Positions 1-7,914 of a DNA stretch of 25,047 bases are shown here, piece by piece. The notes beneath the pieces are model-generated. The model was not told the DNA's origin, made no database searches, and saw nothing but the letters and a program-made list of their open reading frames with translations. The DNA lies in the IMG/VR virus record IMGVR_UViG_3300009537_000160, positions 1 to 25,047 of that record; one strand, 5' to 3'. This stretch comes from a virus. The number at the start of each line of letters is the position of its first letter. Position 1 is the stretch's first letter. Position numbers and translations under genes: made by a program.

Positions 1-71
1 AAGTTGCGGAAAGACAAGTTGCGGAAAGACAAGTTGCGGAAAGACAAGTTGCGGAAAGACAAGTTGCGGAA
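1..71. repeat. 15-bp tandem repeat at the left edge
   Basis: Four perfect copies of the 15-base unit AAGTTGCGGAAAGAC fill positions 1-60, and a fifth copy stops after 11 bases at 71. The array begins at the first base, so its true length is unknown. Reading through it gives a low-complexity Lys/Arg/Asp peptide that is unlikely to be a real protein. It could be a minisatellite in the phage, a host sequence next to the phage, or a contig-end artefact. Confidence 0.95.
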
Positions 72-81
72 TCCGCAGCTT
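61..81. repeat. Inverted repeat closing the tandem array
   Basis: The last repeat copy (AAGTTGCGGA, 61-70) is followed after one base by TCCGCAGCTT (72-81). This is its inverse complement apart from one position that would be a G-U pair in RNA. The result is a near-perfect palindrome exactly where the direct repeats end. It could form a hairpin or be a dyad protein-binding site. There is no T-run after it, so a terminator is unlikely. Confidence 0.6.
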
Positions 82-124
82 CTGATGGCGTTCCGTTCAG
101 CTATCCTTTGGAGACGTTCGGGCG

Positions 125-322
125 GTGAAGCTCAAGGACGTTTTTGTTATTGTCGTTGTTTTGGGTCTTGTCTTATACACCGTCTGGAAGGATTGGCCGA
201 AGAACGATCCTTCGGGGTTGAACGTTCAGAAGCTGGGAAGCAGGTACATCGTTTCAGGGCCTAAATCGGCTTTTGAGAACCTGACTTCGGAACAGTTCGA
301 CAAATGGGATAAGGAACTCTAG
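125..322 (+). CDS. Small single-span membrane protein
   Basis: This 65-residue protein of unknown function has one strongly hydrophobic N-terminal segment (about residues 6-21, Val/Leu/Ile-rich) preceded by MKLK. A polar tail of about 40 residues rich in Lys and Asp follows. There is no small-residue AxA site after the helix, so it is more likely a membrane anchor than a cleaved signal peptide. The start is GTG with a GGAG about 11 bases upstream. The stop overlaps the GTG of a tiny downstream reading frame by one base (TAGTG). No family is recognised. A small inner-membrane phage protein is the simplest reading. Confidence 0.6.
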   Translation: MKLKDVFVIVVVLGLVLYTVWKDWPKNDPSGLNVQKLGSRYIVSGPKSAFENLTSEQFDKWDKEL

Positions 323-405
323 TGGATAACTATCAAGGAATGATGGAGTTCTCGGACAAGTGGTATGCGAAAAGGAAGTTCTGGAGCTTTTATAGTTTGA
401 ACTGA
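322..405 (+). CDS. Possible 27-residue coupled peptide
   Basis: A short frame runs from GTG at 322, overlapping the previous stop by one base, to TGA at 405. AAGGA at 311-315 sits six bases before the GTG, a good ribosome-site distance. The product would be aromatic and basic at its end (KRKFWSFYSLN) and has no recognisable domain. Internal ATG codons at 340 and 343 are alternative starts. The evidence is only the start geometry, so it may not be translated. Confidence 0.35.
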   Translation: MDNYQGMMEFSDKWYAKRKFWSFYSLN

Positions 406-424
406 GTAAGTTCAGAGAGTGAAC

Positions 425-640
425 ATGGTTGAGATCACCTTGGAAGGAGAGCGAGTCAAACATTCTTGCGGTATGCCCATGTTAGGTTTGGCTCTCTTGA
501 TAGGTTCCGAGGCAAAACACAAGTTAATAGATGAACATTTTCCAACTATGGCTTGTCGGGATTTGCACGAAGCTCATTGGGAAGAGGAAAAAGAATACCG
601 TTATGGAAGGATGAAGTATGCCGCTGACCAAAAAGGGTAA
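425..640 (+). CDS. Hypothetical protein, 71 aa
   Basis: This small soluble protein of unknown function has a His/Cys-containing middle (HSCGMP early, then DEHFP, CRDLHEAHW) and an acidic, charged C-terminus. The His and Cys residues could bind a metal, but no known zinc-finger spacing is seen. I prefer ATG 425 because AGAG at 413-418 is at a normal distance. An in-frame GTG lies at 419. Its end overlaps the next gene by 23 bases, which suggests coupled translation. The region is lower in GC than the head genes (23 of 60 bases for 361-420). Confidence 0.55.
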   Translation: MVEITLEGERVKHSCGMPMLGLALLIGSEAKHKLIDEHFPTMACRDLHEAHWEEEKEYRYGRMKYAADQKG

Positions 641-821
641 GAAGGTGCTCAGGGCAATGCGGCATGAATACGGAGCCGGGAAAGGCAGGCAAGTCTTTTA
701 TGCTTCCGTGAATAAAGGAACCCTTAAAGGCGTTCACAAACGGCATCATTCTCCTGAAGCGGCCCTTTCTCCGGGAAGTATCGTTTTGGAGGGGGACATG
801 GCGAAAGTCTTTTCCAGGTGA
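618..821 (+). CDS. Conserved small phage protein (MPLTKKGKKV type)
   Basis: This 67-residue basic protein starts MPLTKKGKKVLRAM and continues with a YGAGKGRQVFYASVNKG segment. I recognise this pattern from many environmental phage genomes: a short Lys-rich start followed by (Q)VFYAS.NKG. Its biochemical role is unknown to me. ATG 618 is well supported by GGAAGG at 605-610. It lies directly before the large terminase and overlaps it by four bases (GTGA). The position would suit a small terminase, but no small-terminase HTH or oligomerisation domain is visible, so I do not call it one. Confidence 0.75.
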   Translation: MPLTKKGKKVLRAMRHEYGAGKGRQVFYASVNKGTLKGVHKRHHSPEAALSPGSIVLEGDMAKVFSR

Positions 822-2602
822 AGTTTTTCGAGGGGCTCCCGAAGCTGAGGGAAACACTGGCCTTTAAAAACCGGTTGTTTCAGGAAGCTTTCGAGGGGGC
901 TTCCCCCGAACAGAAAGGGGAGATCAGGAAGGAGCACATCCGCTGGCTTCTGAGGAACGATTTGTGGTTTCTCGCTAAAGCCACGGGGCATACGCTGCTC
1001 GTGGAGCGGTTTCACCGGCCCTTGTGCGAGTGGACAAGCTTCCAGAACTGGCAGGTCGTGCGGTATTTGAATTTCACGCCTTCCCGGGGCATGCCCGAGC
1101 CCGGGGAAGTTTTAGACCCGGAAGACGAAGCGTGGGAGCAGGTACAAAGAGTGTGGCTGTTGTTCCGGGCCGCGTTCAAGACGACCCTGATTACCAAGCT
1201 GCACACCGTCCAATTGCTTCTAAACTTCCCCGATTTGAGGATCGCCCTGACCCACTTCAAGCAGGACATCGCTTCCCAAAGGCTTGTTTCCATCAAGGAA
1301 CTCTTTCAGCAGGACCTTTTGAAAACCTACTTCCCGGAGTGCGTCCCTCAGGGGAAGGAATGGGGCACCAAGACCCAAGTCTCCCTGGCCAGCCGAAAGC
1401 CCACGACCCAGGATGAAGCCTCACTCACCGCGATCGGCGTCGAGACCACGGTAACAGGGGCGCACTTCGATCTCTTTAAAGACGACGATATTGTGACCGA
1501 CAAAAGCGTGACGACCGAGGAGCAAATCAGGCAGAGCGCGGATTGGCTCGACCGGACCATTTCTTTGTTTACCAACCCCACCGTGAGGCTGCGGGACACC
1601 GTGGGGACGCGGTATCACTACGCAGACGCTTACAGCAAAATCAAAGCCAGGCCGGGCATCTTCCTGTGCGAAGTGCCCCTGCTTACGGGAAAGAACCCCG
1701 TGACCTCCCGGGGGGAAGTCGTGGGGGAGAGCATCCTGCCCGAGCGTTTTCCCAAGCGCAAAATCCAGGACTTGATTAACCAATTAGAAGGGGGCCAGTG
1801 GGAGTTTCAGTGCCAGTATCTGATGAACCCTTCGGACCCCGCGCAGAACCACTTCCATCCCGACCAGATCGCTGTCTATGAAGAGCTTCCCGGACGGATG
1901 AACGTCGTCCTCACCGTCGATCCCGCTTCAAGCCGCAAGAAAACTTCGGATTACACGGTGATTAAAGCTTTCGGTATCGACGAAGGGGGCCGGTGGTTTA
2001 TTCTGGACGCCGTGCGCGACCGCCTCGACACCTTCGAGCGCATCCAGGCGGTGTGTGATATGCTGGAGCGGTGGGGACCGTTGTCTCAAAACCGCGTGAA
2101 AGTCCTCTACGAAGCCATCGGGTTCCAGCACTCGGACGTGGATTTCTTTCACCGTTTAAGGGCCGAGCGGCAGTTAAGATGCGAGACCGTGGAAATCAAG
2201 GCCCACACCAAGCGCAAGGGAGACCGCATCCGGGGCCTCATCCCCAAGTACCAGCGCCACGAAATCCTCTGGCCGAAGACGCTGGTGCGCTACTCCAAGA
2301 CCGAGGGCCGGAACGTCGACCTCATCGAAGCCCAGCGGCTCGAATTCCTGAAGTTTCCCCTCTCCGAGCACGACGATCTTCTGGACGCCGAAAGCTTTTT
2401 ACTTATGGCCGAAGTGCTGACGCCGGACGCGCAGGTGGAAACGAAGGACATTTCCGGGACGTGGAAAGACGCCCATAACAAACTCAAGCGGTTCCAGGTT
2501 TTGAGAGGCAGCCCCGCGCGCGACGGGATGAGCGATTTGGAAGTGTGGCAGGAAGCCTATGGCGAGGAAGCCCTGGTGGGGGTGAGCGAGCGCTATGCCT
2601 AA
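818..2602 (+). CDS. terL: Terminase large subunit
   Basis: This is the ATP-driven DNA-packaging motor and headful or cohesive-end nuclease, acting in the cytoplasm at the portal. The 594 residues fit the family. The ATPase half has a variant Walker A around residues 117-123 (R-A-A-F-K-T-T), a Walker B-like stretch near 217-224 (FDLFKDDD), and a GTRYHYAD segment near 263-270. The C-terminal RNase H-like nuclease has VDPA with Asp368 and SDYT with Asp378, a probable Glu432 (YEAIG), and HDDLLDA at 518-524. The GTG start overlaps the preceding stop by four bases and the end overlaps the portal gene by eight. No small terminase is recognised upstream. Confidence 0.95.
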   Translation: MKFFEGLPKLRETLAFKNRLFQEAFEGASPEQKGEIRKEHIRWLLRNDLWFLAKATGHTLLVERFHRPLCEWTSFQNWQVVRYLNFTPSRGMPEPGEVLDPEDEAWEQVQRVWLLFRAAFKTTLITKLHTVQLLLNFPDLRIALTHFKQDIASQRLVSIKELFQQDLLKTYFPECVPQGKEWGTKTQVSLASRKPTTQDEASLTAIGVETTVTGAHFDLFKDDDIVTDKSVTTEEQIRQSADWLDRTISLFTNPTVRLRDTVGTRYHYADAYSKIKARPGIFLCEVPLLTGKNPVTSRGEVVGESILPERFPKRKIQDLINQLEGGQWEFQCQYLMNPSDPAQNHFHPDQIAVYEELPGRMNVVLTVDPASSRKKTSDYTVIKAFGIDEGGRWFILDAVRDRLDTFERIQAVCDMLERWGPLSQNRVKVLYEAIGFQHSDVDFFHRLRAERQLRCETVEIKAHTKRKGDRIRGLIPKYQRHEILWPKTLVRYSKTEGRNVDLIEAQRLEFLKFPLSEHDDLLDAESFLLMAEVLTPDAQVETKDISGTWKDAHNKLKRFQVLRGSPARDGMSDLEVWQEAYGEEALVGVSERYA

Positions 2603-4469
2603 GTTGAAACCCGATGACGTCAAGATGTGGCAGGGGTTGGTTGACTTGTGGGAGAAGAAGCGTTCGGACCTCCACGACCCCCGTGTGCAGAGGAACTGGG
2701 CCTTGTACCAGGGCAGAGTCTTTCCGAGGCCCTACAAGGACGTGGAAGGCAGCCTCATCAACATCAACGTCATCCACGCCAACAAAAAGATCGAAAAACC
2801 TTCCATCTTCGTCCGAGATCCCAAAATCTATGTGAAGGCCAAGAAGTCCCGGATTCCGACGGGAGCGTTTGACCTGGCCGGGACGGAAGTGGTCCTGGAC
2901 GGCAACCGCCTCTCGCGCACCCTGCGGGAAGGCCACAACAACCATTTCGGCGAGAACCGCGTCAAATACCAGATCGAACGGGTGCGGGATGACGCTTTGA
3001 TCGGAAAGTACGGCGTTCTGTACGTCAACTACAACGCGGAAATCGGGATTGACGACGAGGAGAACCCCTTTATCCAGGAAGAGCAGATCATCAACATGTG
3101 GCTGCCCCCCGACCGTTTCATTTACGACCCCGAGCTTTCGGACTTCGATCTGTCTTACGCCCGGTTCTGCGGACGGATTATCGACATGCCCCTGGAGGAC
3201 GTTTTAGACAACACGGACTACTACGAAAACCTCAAAGGGCTCGAAGACACCGCGTTTTTCTCCAAGGAGCTCCTGGGAGACGAGGCGCTGCACGCCCAGG
3301 CTTCTTCACTGAAAACGCCTTCCCAGGAGCACAGCCTCCAGGATTATACCTATCTCAAAAAAGTCCGGTTGTACGAGCTGTGGATTAAACCCACTTTGAA
3401 GGAAAAGAAGGACCGCAGGAACCCTTACCGCCGGGGCAAGGTCCTTGTGCTCGCGAAAGGATACGACCGCGCCCTGCGCGTGGACCGCTGGCTGCCTAAA
3501 ATCGACGGGTTTCCTTTCGAAATTCTCACCTTTAACCGCATCAACGGGCAGTTCATGCCCCTCTCGGACATCGAAATTTATGAACATCTTGCCGCGGAGA
3601 AGAATTTGTTAAGGACGTATCAATTAGAACAAGCCAAAGTCGCGGGCAACTTCAGGATTTTCTACGACACCGACAAGATCGACTCGGGCGACATCGAGAA
3701 GGCCCGCAAGGCCGACAACCAGTTTATCGGCGTCAAAGGCTCTTTGAAGGATGCGTTCTTTTCCTTAACGCCCGGCAGCGTCTCGGGGGAATACTACACC
3801 GCCGACAGCAAGGTCGACCGGGACTTTGAAGTGGTTTCGGGCCTGCCCGACATCCGAAGAGGCATCGCCTCTTCCAGCGAGCGCAGCGCCACGGAGACCG
3901 CGCTGCTCGACCGCAACTCGGGGAGCATCTCGACGGAACGCCTCGGGACCCTGGTTGATTTTATCCGCAGCGTCGTCAAAAAGAACACCCAATTGATGAA
4001 GCAGTATTACGACCGGGACAAGATGCTGGAGTTAACAGGTCTGCCCGAAGAAGACCTGGAATGGCCGGACAGCTGGAACGAAGAGGCGATTAAAGACGAC
4101 ATGCAGGTCGAGATCGACGTTCAAAGCATGGTGCCCATCTCCGAAGCCGTGGTCCGCAAGCAAGCCTTGGACATTATGATGCACCTGATTAATATGATTA
4201 ATTCCCCCGCGGTGATGCAGAAGCTGGCCGATGAAGGGGTTACCCTTTCGCTCACCGAGGCGCTCAAGGAATTCAAAGACGCCTTCCAGATTAAAAACGA
4301 GGACATTCTCCAGTTTCTGACCCCTGAACAGAAGTCAAAGCTTGAAGAACGCCTGGCGTTGGAGCGGGGCCAGGCGCCTTCCAGCCCTTCGGGAGGTGTC
4401 CCCACGGAAGCGAGTGAAACGAGCCGGGCGCACCGCACGGGCGCCCAGGCCCTCCAGGGGGTTGTATGA
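2595..4469 (+). CDS. Portal protein
   Basis: This is the probable dodecameric portal at the DNA-entry vertex, docking terminase and later the neck. The length of 624 residues, the position straight after the large terminase, and the sequence style support it. The style includes an N-terminal W/Y-rich helical region, a PPDRFIYDPELSDF segment near 180, a mixed alpha/beta middle, and a SSERSATETALLDRNSGS stretch near 440 typical of the portal stem/wing region in podovirus-type portals. A long acidic helical C-terminus follows. The last about 35 residues are low-complexity (Pro/Ser/Ala/Arg). It overlaps both neighbours (8 bases upstream, 4 downstream). Confidence 0.88.
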   Translation: MPKLKPDDVKMWQGLVDLWEKKRSDLHDPRVQRNWALYQGRVFPRPYKDVEGSLININVIHANKKIEKPSIFVRDPKIYVKAKKSRIPTGAFDLAGTEVVLDGNRLSRTLREGHNNHFGENRVKYQIERVRDDALIGKYGVLYVNYNAEIGIDDEENPFIQEEQIINMWLPPDRFIYDPELSDFDLSYARFCGRIIDMPLEDVLDNTDYYENLKGLEDTAFFSKELLGDEALHAQASSLKTPSQEHSLQDYTYLKKVRLYELWIKPTLKEKKDRRNPYRRGKVLVLAKGYDRALRVDRWLPKIDGFPFEILTFNRINGQFMPLSDIEIYEHLAAEKNLLRTYQLEQAKVAGNFRIFYDTDKIDSGDIEKARKADNQFIGVKGSLKDAFFSLTPGSVSGEYYTADSKVDRDFEVVSGLPDIRRGIASSSERSATETALLDRNSGSISTERLGTLVDFIRSVVKKNTQLMKQYYDRDKMLELTGLPEEDLEWPDSWNEEAIKDDMQVEIDVQSMVPISEAVVRKQALDIMMHLINMINSPAVMQKLADEGVTLSLTEALKEFKDAFQIKNEDILQFLTPEQKSKLEERLALERGQAPSSPSGGVPTEASETSRAHRTGAQALQGVV

Positions 4470-4813
4470 GGCGGCGGTGGATTCAAGACCCCGCGACGGG
4501 ACGGTTGGTTCCCGAAGCCGAGTGGGCGGGGGAGGTCCAAAGGCCGTTGACGGTGATCGGCGACATCCCCGAAGAAATCACCGAGCATTTAGGGACCGAA
4601 CGGGACCCAGGCCTGAGGCGCTGGACGGGCCGGCGGTCGCGGAAGCGGCTGATGAAAGAAGCGGGCGTCGTGGAATGGTGCCCCGGGATGCAGAAGAAAC
4701 GTCCCAGGTACGTCCCTGACCCGATGGTAACGACCGAAGTGCGTTCGGGGCGCACTCCGAAAGAAGTCCGCGCCGATCTTGAGAGGCGCTGGAGGGACTA
4801 CCACCGTGGCTGA
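4466..4813 (+). CDS. Hypothetical head-region protein, 115 aa
   Basis: This basic, Arg-rich protein starts RRRWIQDPATGRLVPEAEW and contains VIGDIPEEI followed by RRSRKRLMKEAGVVEW. The order (W.QDP.TG.L.P, then a DI motif, then an R..R..L...G.VE motif) resembles small proteins often found beside phage portal genes, but the match is loose. Function is unknown. It starts on an ATGA overlap with the portal stop, so it is probably co-translated with it, and it overlaps the following gene by eight bases. Confidence 0.65.
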   Translation: MRRRWIQDPATGRLVPEAEWAGEVQRPLTVIGDIPEEITEHLGTERDPGLRRWTGRRSRKRLMKEAGVVEWCPGMQKKRPRYVPDPMVTTEVRSGRTPKEVRADLERRWRDYHRG

Positions 4814-5174
4814 GTTGTCCGCCCAGGAGCTTTCGGAAATGAAGCAGGGCGCGGTGCCTGCGGTCAAGATGAAGCCGAGGGAACGTCCCGTTCGGACGAA
4901 CGGTCCGCTTAAGTTCTGTCCCTCCTGCGGCGCGGATTTGTCTTCGTTCGTTCCCCGGGAAGGCCCCGTTCCGCTTCCCAAGGTCAGGCGCCTGGAAGAA
5001 CGCCGGGATTACCGTTACATCAAACCCGAGTTTTTAGAAGGTTTGGCGGAAATGCCGGAGGAGGAGAAATCCCCGCCGATTCCTTCGGTGATTGAAGGGA
5101 CGGGAGAGTACGGCAACGGCACCGTGCGCCTCGGGGAAGGCGTCACGGAAACGGGAGCGAAGTTTATTCAATAA
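4806..5174 (+). CDS. Hypothetical protein with a CPSC motif, 122 aa
   Basis: I choose GTG 4806 because GGAGGGA at 4791-4797 lies eight bases upstream. An in-frame TTG at 4779 lacks such a site. The protein is charged and Pro-rich and holds one CPSCGADL knuckle near residue 40. That is half of a zinc ribbon, with no second Cys pair, so metal binding would need a dimer or a partner. It lies between portal and scaffold in a run of small unrecognised head-region genes. Confidence 0.6.
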   Translation: MAELSAQELSEMKQGAVPAVKMKPRERPVRTNGPLKFCPSCGADLSSFVPREGPVPLPKVRRLEERRDYRYIKPEFLEGLAEMPEEEKSPPIPSVIEGTGEYGNGTVRLGEGVTETGAKFIQ

Positions 5175-5191
5175 CGACAAGGAGTTTTGAC

Positions 5192-5401
5192 ATGCACCCC
5201 ATTCAACCCACTGCACCCCTTAATGAAAAGCACAGGGGAGAGTTCACCCGTTCCTTAAAGCCCATGAAAGGCGTGGGCAGTGTTCCCCGCGCGGGACGGC
5301 CTCCCCAAGGGTCAGGAGAAATGAATATCCGTAAGCTGAAAGGGACTTCCGCGGACCGCATCCTGCGCCGTGCCCACGGGAGCATGAAAGGAGGGTTCTG
5401 A
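5192..5401 (+). CDS. Hypothetical basic protein, 69 aa
   Basis: This small protein of unknown function is rich in Lys, Arg, Pro and Gly and has no hydrophobic core segment, so it may be largely disordered. The ATG follows a clear AAGGAG site. Its stop overlaps the next start by one base (TGATG), and an AAAGGAGGG ribosome site for the next gene is embedded in its last codons. Its strong initiation signals argue for a real gene despite the low-complexity product. Confidence 0.6.
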   Translation: MHPIQPTAPLNEKHRGEFTRSLKPMKGVGSVPRAGRPPQGSGEMNIRKLKGTSADRILRRAHGSMKGGF

Positions 5402-5664
5402 TGCCGCGCCTGGTTCTGCCTTTGAGGGAATTGCGCCATGTGCCCGCCCAGCCTCAAATCGGGGATGTCTACGACGTCCGTGCGACGGTTGAAGTGACGG
5501 GCGTGCATTTGGACGAATACGAGAACGAGCAGATGGTTTCCGTTAACCTCTATGCCCTTTCCGTTTCCGATGAAAACCATGATCCCCTGAGAGCTATCAC
5601 GCATGCGATGAATGACGCTTTAGAGAGAAGTCCCGTGTCTCAACCCATTCCGAGTCCTAGTTAA
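5401..5664 (+). CDS. Hypothetical protein, 87 aa
   Basis: This is a small soluble protein with predicted alternating beta strands (DVYDVRATVEVTGVHL, then QMVSVNLYALSVS) and a short C-terminal helix ending in a Pro/Ser tail. No family is recognised. The GGAGGG ribosome site and one-base TGATG coupling with the preceding gene support translation. Its place between portal and scaffold suggests a head-assembly accessory role, which is inference only. Confidence 0.6.
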   Translation: MPRLVLPLRELRHVPAQPQIGDVYDVRATVEVTGVHLDEYENEQMVSVNLYALSVSDENHDPLRAITHAMNDALERSPVSQPIPSPS

Positions 5665-5679
5665 AAAAAGGAGCTTCCG

Positions 5680-6630
5680 ATGCCCGAAGAACCCGTTGTT
5701 TTAACCCCTGAGAAAGAGGAGGAAGTTATCTACTCAAGCGCTGGCCCCCGGCGCGTCTCCCGTCCCCCTCAGAAGAAGGAAGAAGCTGTGGCAAAGGGGA
5801 AGGAGCCTGAAAAAGCGGAACCGTTTCCCGAAGCGCCTGAAACCGGTTTGGGGGAGGACGCCTATAACGAAGCGTTGAAAGCCAAGGGCATCGATCCCGA
5901 CCAGGCGCCCGAAGAAGTCAAAAAGCATATTCAGGAAACCCGCGCCGTATTTCTTGAAAAGACCCAGGAGCTCGCGGAACTCAAGAAAAAGATGGCCGAG
6001 ACTTCGGGCACGAAGCCCGTCACGGCCCAGGACATTCTGACGAGCCCCGAATTCCTCGAAGTGCGCCGCGAGCTGGAAAACAATCTCAAGCGCGATTTAT
6101 CTCCCCGGGAGGCCGCGCCCGACCTTGAATCGATGACCGAAAGCGAGCGCATTAACTACCTCGTGGACAAAAAGTTACAAGAACAGCTGAAACCGATGGA
6201 ACAGGAGTACCTCTCCTTTAAGAAGCAGGTCGCGACAAATCTTCTCAATCAGGAGCTGGCTAAAGGCGAGGAAGCGATTGCCAAGGAGTTCGGCGAGGAC
6301 GAGCTGAAAACCCACAGGGATTCGGTGCGAAAACTTCAGTATGAATTTCTGCGTAACCGCAACGCCCTCATGGCGGATGAAGCGTACTGGCTTTTGAACC
6401 GCGGCGCGATCTTAAAGCGTGAGCGGGAGAAAGCCTACCGCGAAGGCTATGAGAAGGCACGCGGCGGGACGCAGCGTAAAATGGAAGCGGCACGGCCCGG
6501 CGGCATGACCCCAAGCACTCCGGCCACGACCCCCCGCGATTACAGCGGGTGGGACGGCCTGGAACGCGCTTTCGAGGACGCCCAAAAGACGCATGGTGTC
6601 CGCTATGAGGACGTAGCGGGAATGGATTAA
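5680..6630 (+). CDS. Probable capsid scaffolding protein
   Basis: This 316-residue, highly charged protein lies immediately before the major capsid gene, the classic scaffold position. The N-terminal about 60 residues are Glu/Lys/Pro-rich and probably disordered. Coiled-coil-like helices appear around residues 80-105 (LEKTQELAELKKKM) and 160-260. The C-terminus is Gly/Pro-rich, then acidic. There are no Cys residues and no protease motif, so it is unlikely to be a protease fusion. A strong AAGGAG site precedes ATG 5680. Scaffold identity rests on position and composition rather than a recognised domain. Confidence 0.72.
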   Translation: MPEEPVVLTPEKEEEVIYSSAGPRRVSRPPQKKEEAVAKGKEPEKAEPFPEAPETGLGEDAYNEALKAKGIDPDQAPEEVKKHIQETRAVFLEKTQELAELKKKMAETSGTKPVTAQDILTSPEFLEVRRELENNLKRDLSPREAAPDLESMTESERINYLVDKKLQEQLKPMEQEYLSFKKQVATNLLNQELAKGEEAIAKEFGEDELKTHRDSVRKLQYEFLRNRNALMADEAYWLLNRGAILKREREKAYREGYEKARGGTQRKMEAARPGGMTPSTPATTPRDYSGWDGLERAFEDAQKTHGVRYEDVAGMD

Positions 6631-6644
6631 CCTAGAGGTGCACG

Positions 6645-7622
6645 ATGGCTTTTCTCACGAGTAATCTCTACTCGCAGTTTACGCGCGCGCGTGGGGACGA
6701 TATCTTTACCACGACGCTCTTAAACGTCCGCAGGGAGATCATTGACCAAGTCTTCAACGACTTCGTCACATGGTTTTGGCTGCGGGAGAACAACCGCGTC
6801 CGTATCTTGGACGGAGGGGAAATGATTAAGGAGCATCTCTCCTTCCAGAAGAACACGACCGCGGAGTTTTATTCGATGTACGGGACGCTCACGACGACCC
6901 CGATCACGCCGCTCACGTCCGCGCTGTACGAGTGGAAAGAGGCGGCAGTGACGGTGGCGATCGCGCGCAAAGAGGAGCGGCAGAATTCGGGCAAGCATCA
7001 GATTCTGCCTCTGCTTCAGGCCCGCATCGATAACGCACGCATGTCCTTGGTGGATGTGTTTGCAGCGGCGCTGTATGCCACGACCCAGGTTACGAACACC
7101 ATTGAAAGCCTCGATATTCTGATCGATGCCACTTCGACGGTGGGCGGAATTGACCGCACGGGCACGGGCAACGGCTTTTGGCAGGCGACCGTGACGGCGT
7201 CCGGCAGTGCCGCGGCTCAGCTGTTGAGCGACATGCGCACCGCTTATAACGACGCTTCGAGTTCTGCCGCGAGCGATGCGCCGGACCTGATTACCACCAC
7301 GCAGTCGGTGTATGAGTCGTATGAGGGGCTGTTGACGCCTCAACAGCGGTTCAGCGATTCGAAGCTTGCCGCGGCGGGGTTTGAGTCGCTCAAGTACAAG
7401 CAGGCGGCGATGGTATTTGATGACAAGATCGCCACGGGACGGATGTATTTCATCAATTCCAAATACATTCATCTCAACGTGGACAGCATGACGGATTTTG
7501 CCATCTCACCGTTCGTCAAACCGTATAACCAGGTGGCGCGCTGGGCACAGATTCTCTGGATGGGTAACGTTACGACCAACCGTCCGGGGCGTATGGTGAA
7601 GCTCACCGGCATCACCGCTTAA
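6645..7622 (+). CDS. Major capsid protein
   Basis: This is the probable shell-forming capsid protein, presumably of HK97 fold. The 325 residues match the common size. I recognise the family style: an N-terminal helix, then a GGE-type turn with hydrophobic strands, SALYEWKEAAVTVAI.RKEE.QNSGK near 95-120, long helix ARIDNARMSLVDVFAAAL, VGGIDRTG.GNGFWQA near 165-180, DLITT..VYESYE near 220, and a C-terminal beta-rich part. There is no N-terminal delta domain or protease site, which fits a separate scaffold just upstream. No Cys and no signal peptide are present. The ribosome site is GAGGTG before ATG 6645. Confidence 0.9.
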   Translation: MAFLTSNLYSQFTRARGDDIFTTTLLNVRREIIDQVFNDFVTWFWLRENNRVRILDGGEMIKEHLSFQKNTTAEFYSMYGTLTTTPITPLTSALYEWKEAAVTVAIARKEERQNSGKHQILPLLQARIDNARMSLVDVFAAALYATTQVTNTIESLDILIDATSTVGGIDRTGTGNGFWQATVTASGSAAAQLLSDMRTAYNDASSSAASDAPDLITTTQSVYESYEGLLTPQQRFSDSKLAAAGFESLKYKQAAMVFDDKIATGRMYFINSKYIHLNVDSMTDFAISPFVKPYNQVARWAQILWMGNVTTNRPGRMVKLTGITA

Positions 7623-7633
7623 GGAGGGGACTC

Positions 7634-7900
7634 ATGGCGATTACGGTCACTGACTTAGGCGGGTTGGGAAACTACAAAGTGAAGCACCTGGCGGTCACGG
7701 CGCTGACGACCGCCCGCCAGGCGCAGAAGTTAGGGACTCGTATCTTCGGAGCGTGGGGCGTCAACACGAACGACACCCAGGCTGTGAAGGTCGAGAAGAA
7801 CATCGACAGCACGGGTGCTGCGGCCAGCGGAACGGTGGCAGTCGCTAATGCGGATGCAGGACCGGACACGGCAGACGTGTTCGCGCTTGTGGTCGAGTAA
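7634..7900 (+). CDS. Small head-associated protein, 88 aa
   Basis: This is a soluble, Ala/Thr/Val-rich beta-type protein directly after the capsid gene, with a strong AAGGAGG site. The sequence has repeated short strands and no Cys, charge cluster or membrane segment. The place and composition suit a capsid decoration or stabilising protein, but no family is firmly recognised. Unlike the next gene it has no signal peptide. Confidence 0.65.
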   Translation: MAITVTDLGGLGNYKVKHLAVTALTTARQAQKLGTRIFGAWGVNTNDTQAVKVEKNIDSTGAAASGTVAVANADAGPDTADVFALVVE

Positions 7901-7914
7901 CTAGGAGGGGCAGC

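Noticed and set aside
1-71. CRISPR array
   Set aside because: The 15-base copies are contiguous with no spacers and are far shorter than CRISPR repeats.
4-264. Reading frame through the tandem repeats giving an RKDKL-repeat protein
   Set aside because: The repeat part is low complexity and the rest is out of frame with the better membrane-protein gene at 125, which has a ribosome site. No start signal supports the long frame.
1166-1186. Non-canonical Walker A (FRAAFKTTL) in the terminase taken as an inactivated motor
   Set aside because: Many phage terminases have R..xKTT or KST variants of the P-loop. The Walker B and nuclease residues are intact.
4919-4945. Zinc ribbon in the 122-residue protein
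   Set aside because: Only one CPSC pair is present. A full ribbon needs a second Cys or His pair, so I report the motif without the domain call.
6720-7472. Long leftward frame (250 codons) opposite the capsid gene
   Set aside because: It lies fully inside a recognised capsid gene, is Arg/His-rich with no domain, and is explained by the GC-rich codon bias of the sense strand.
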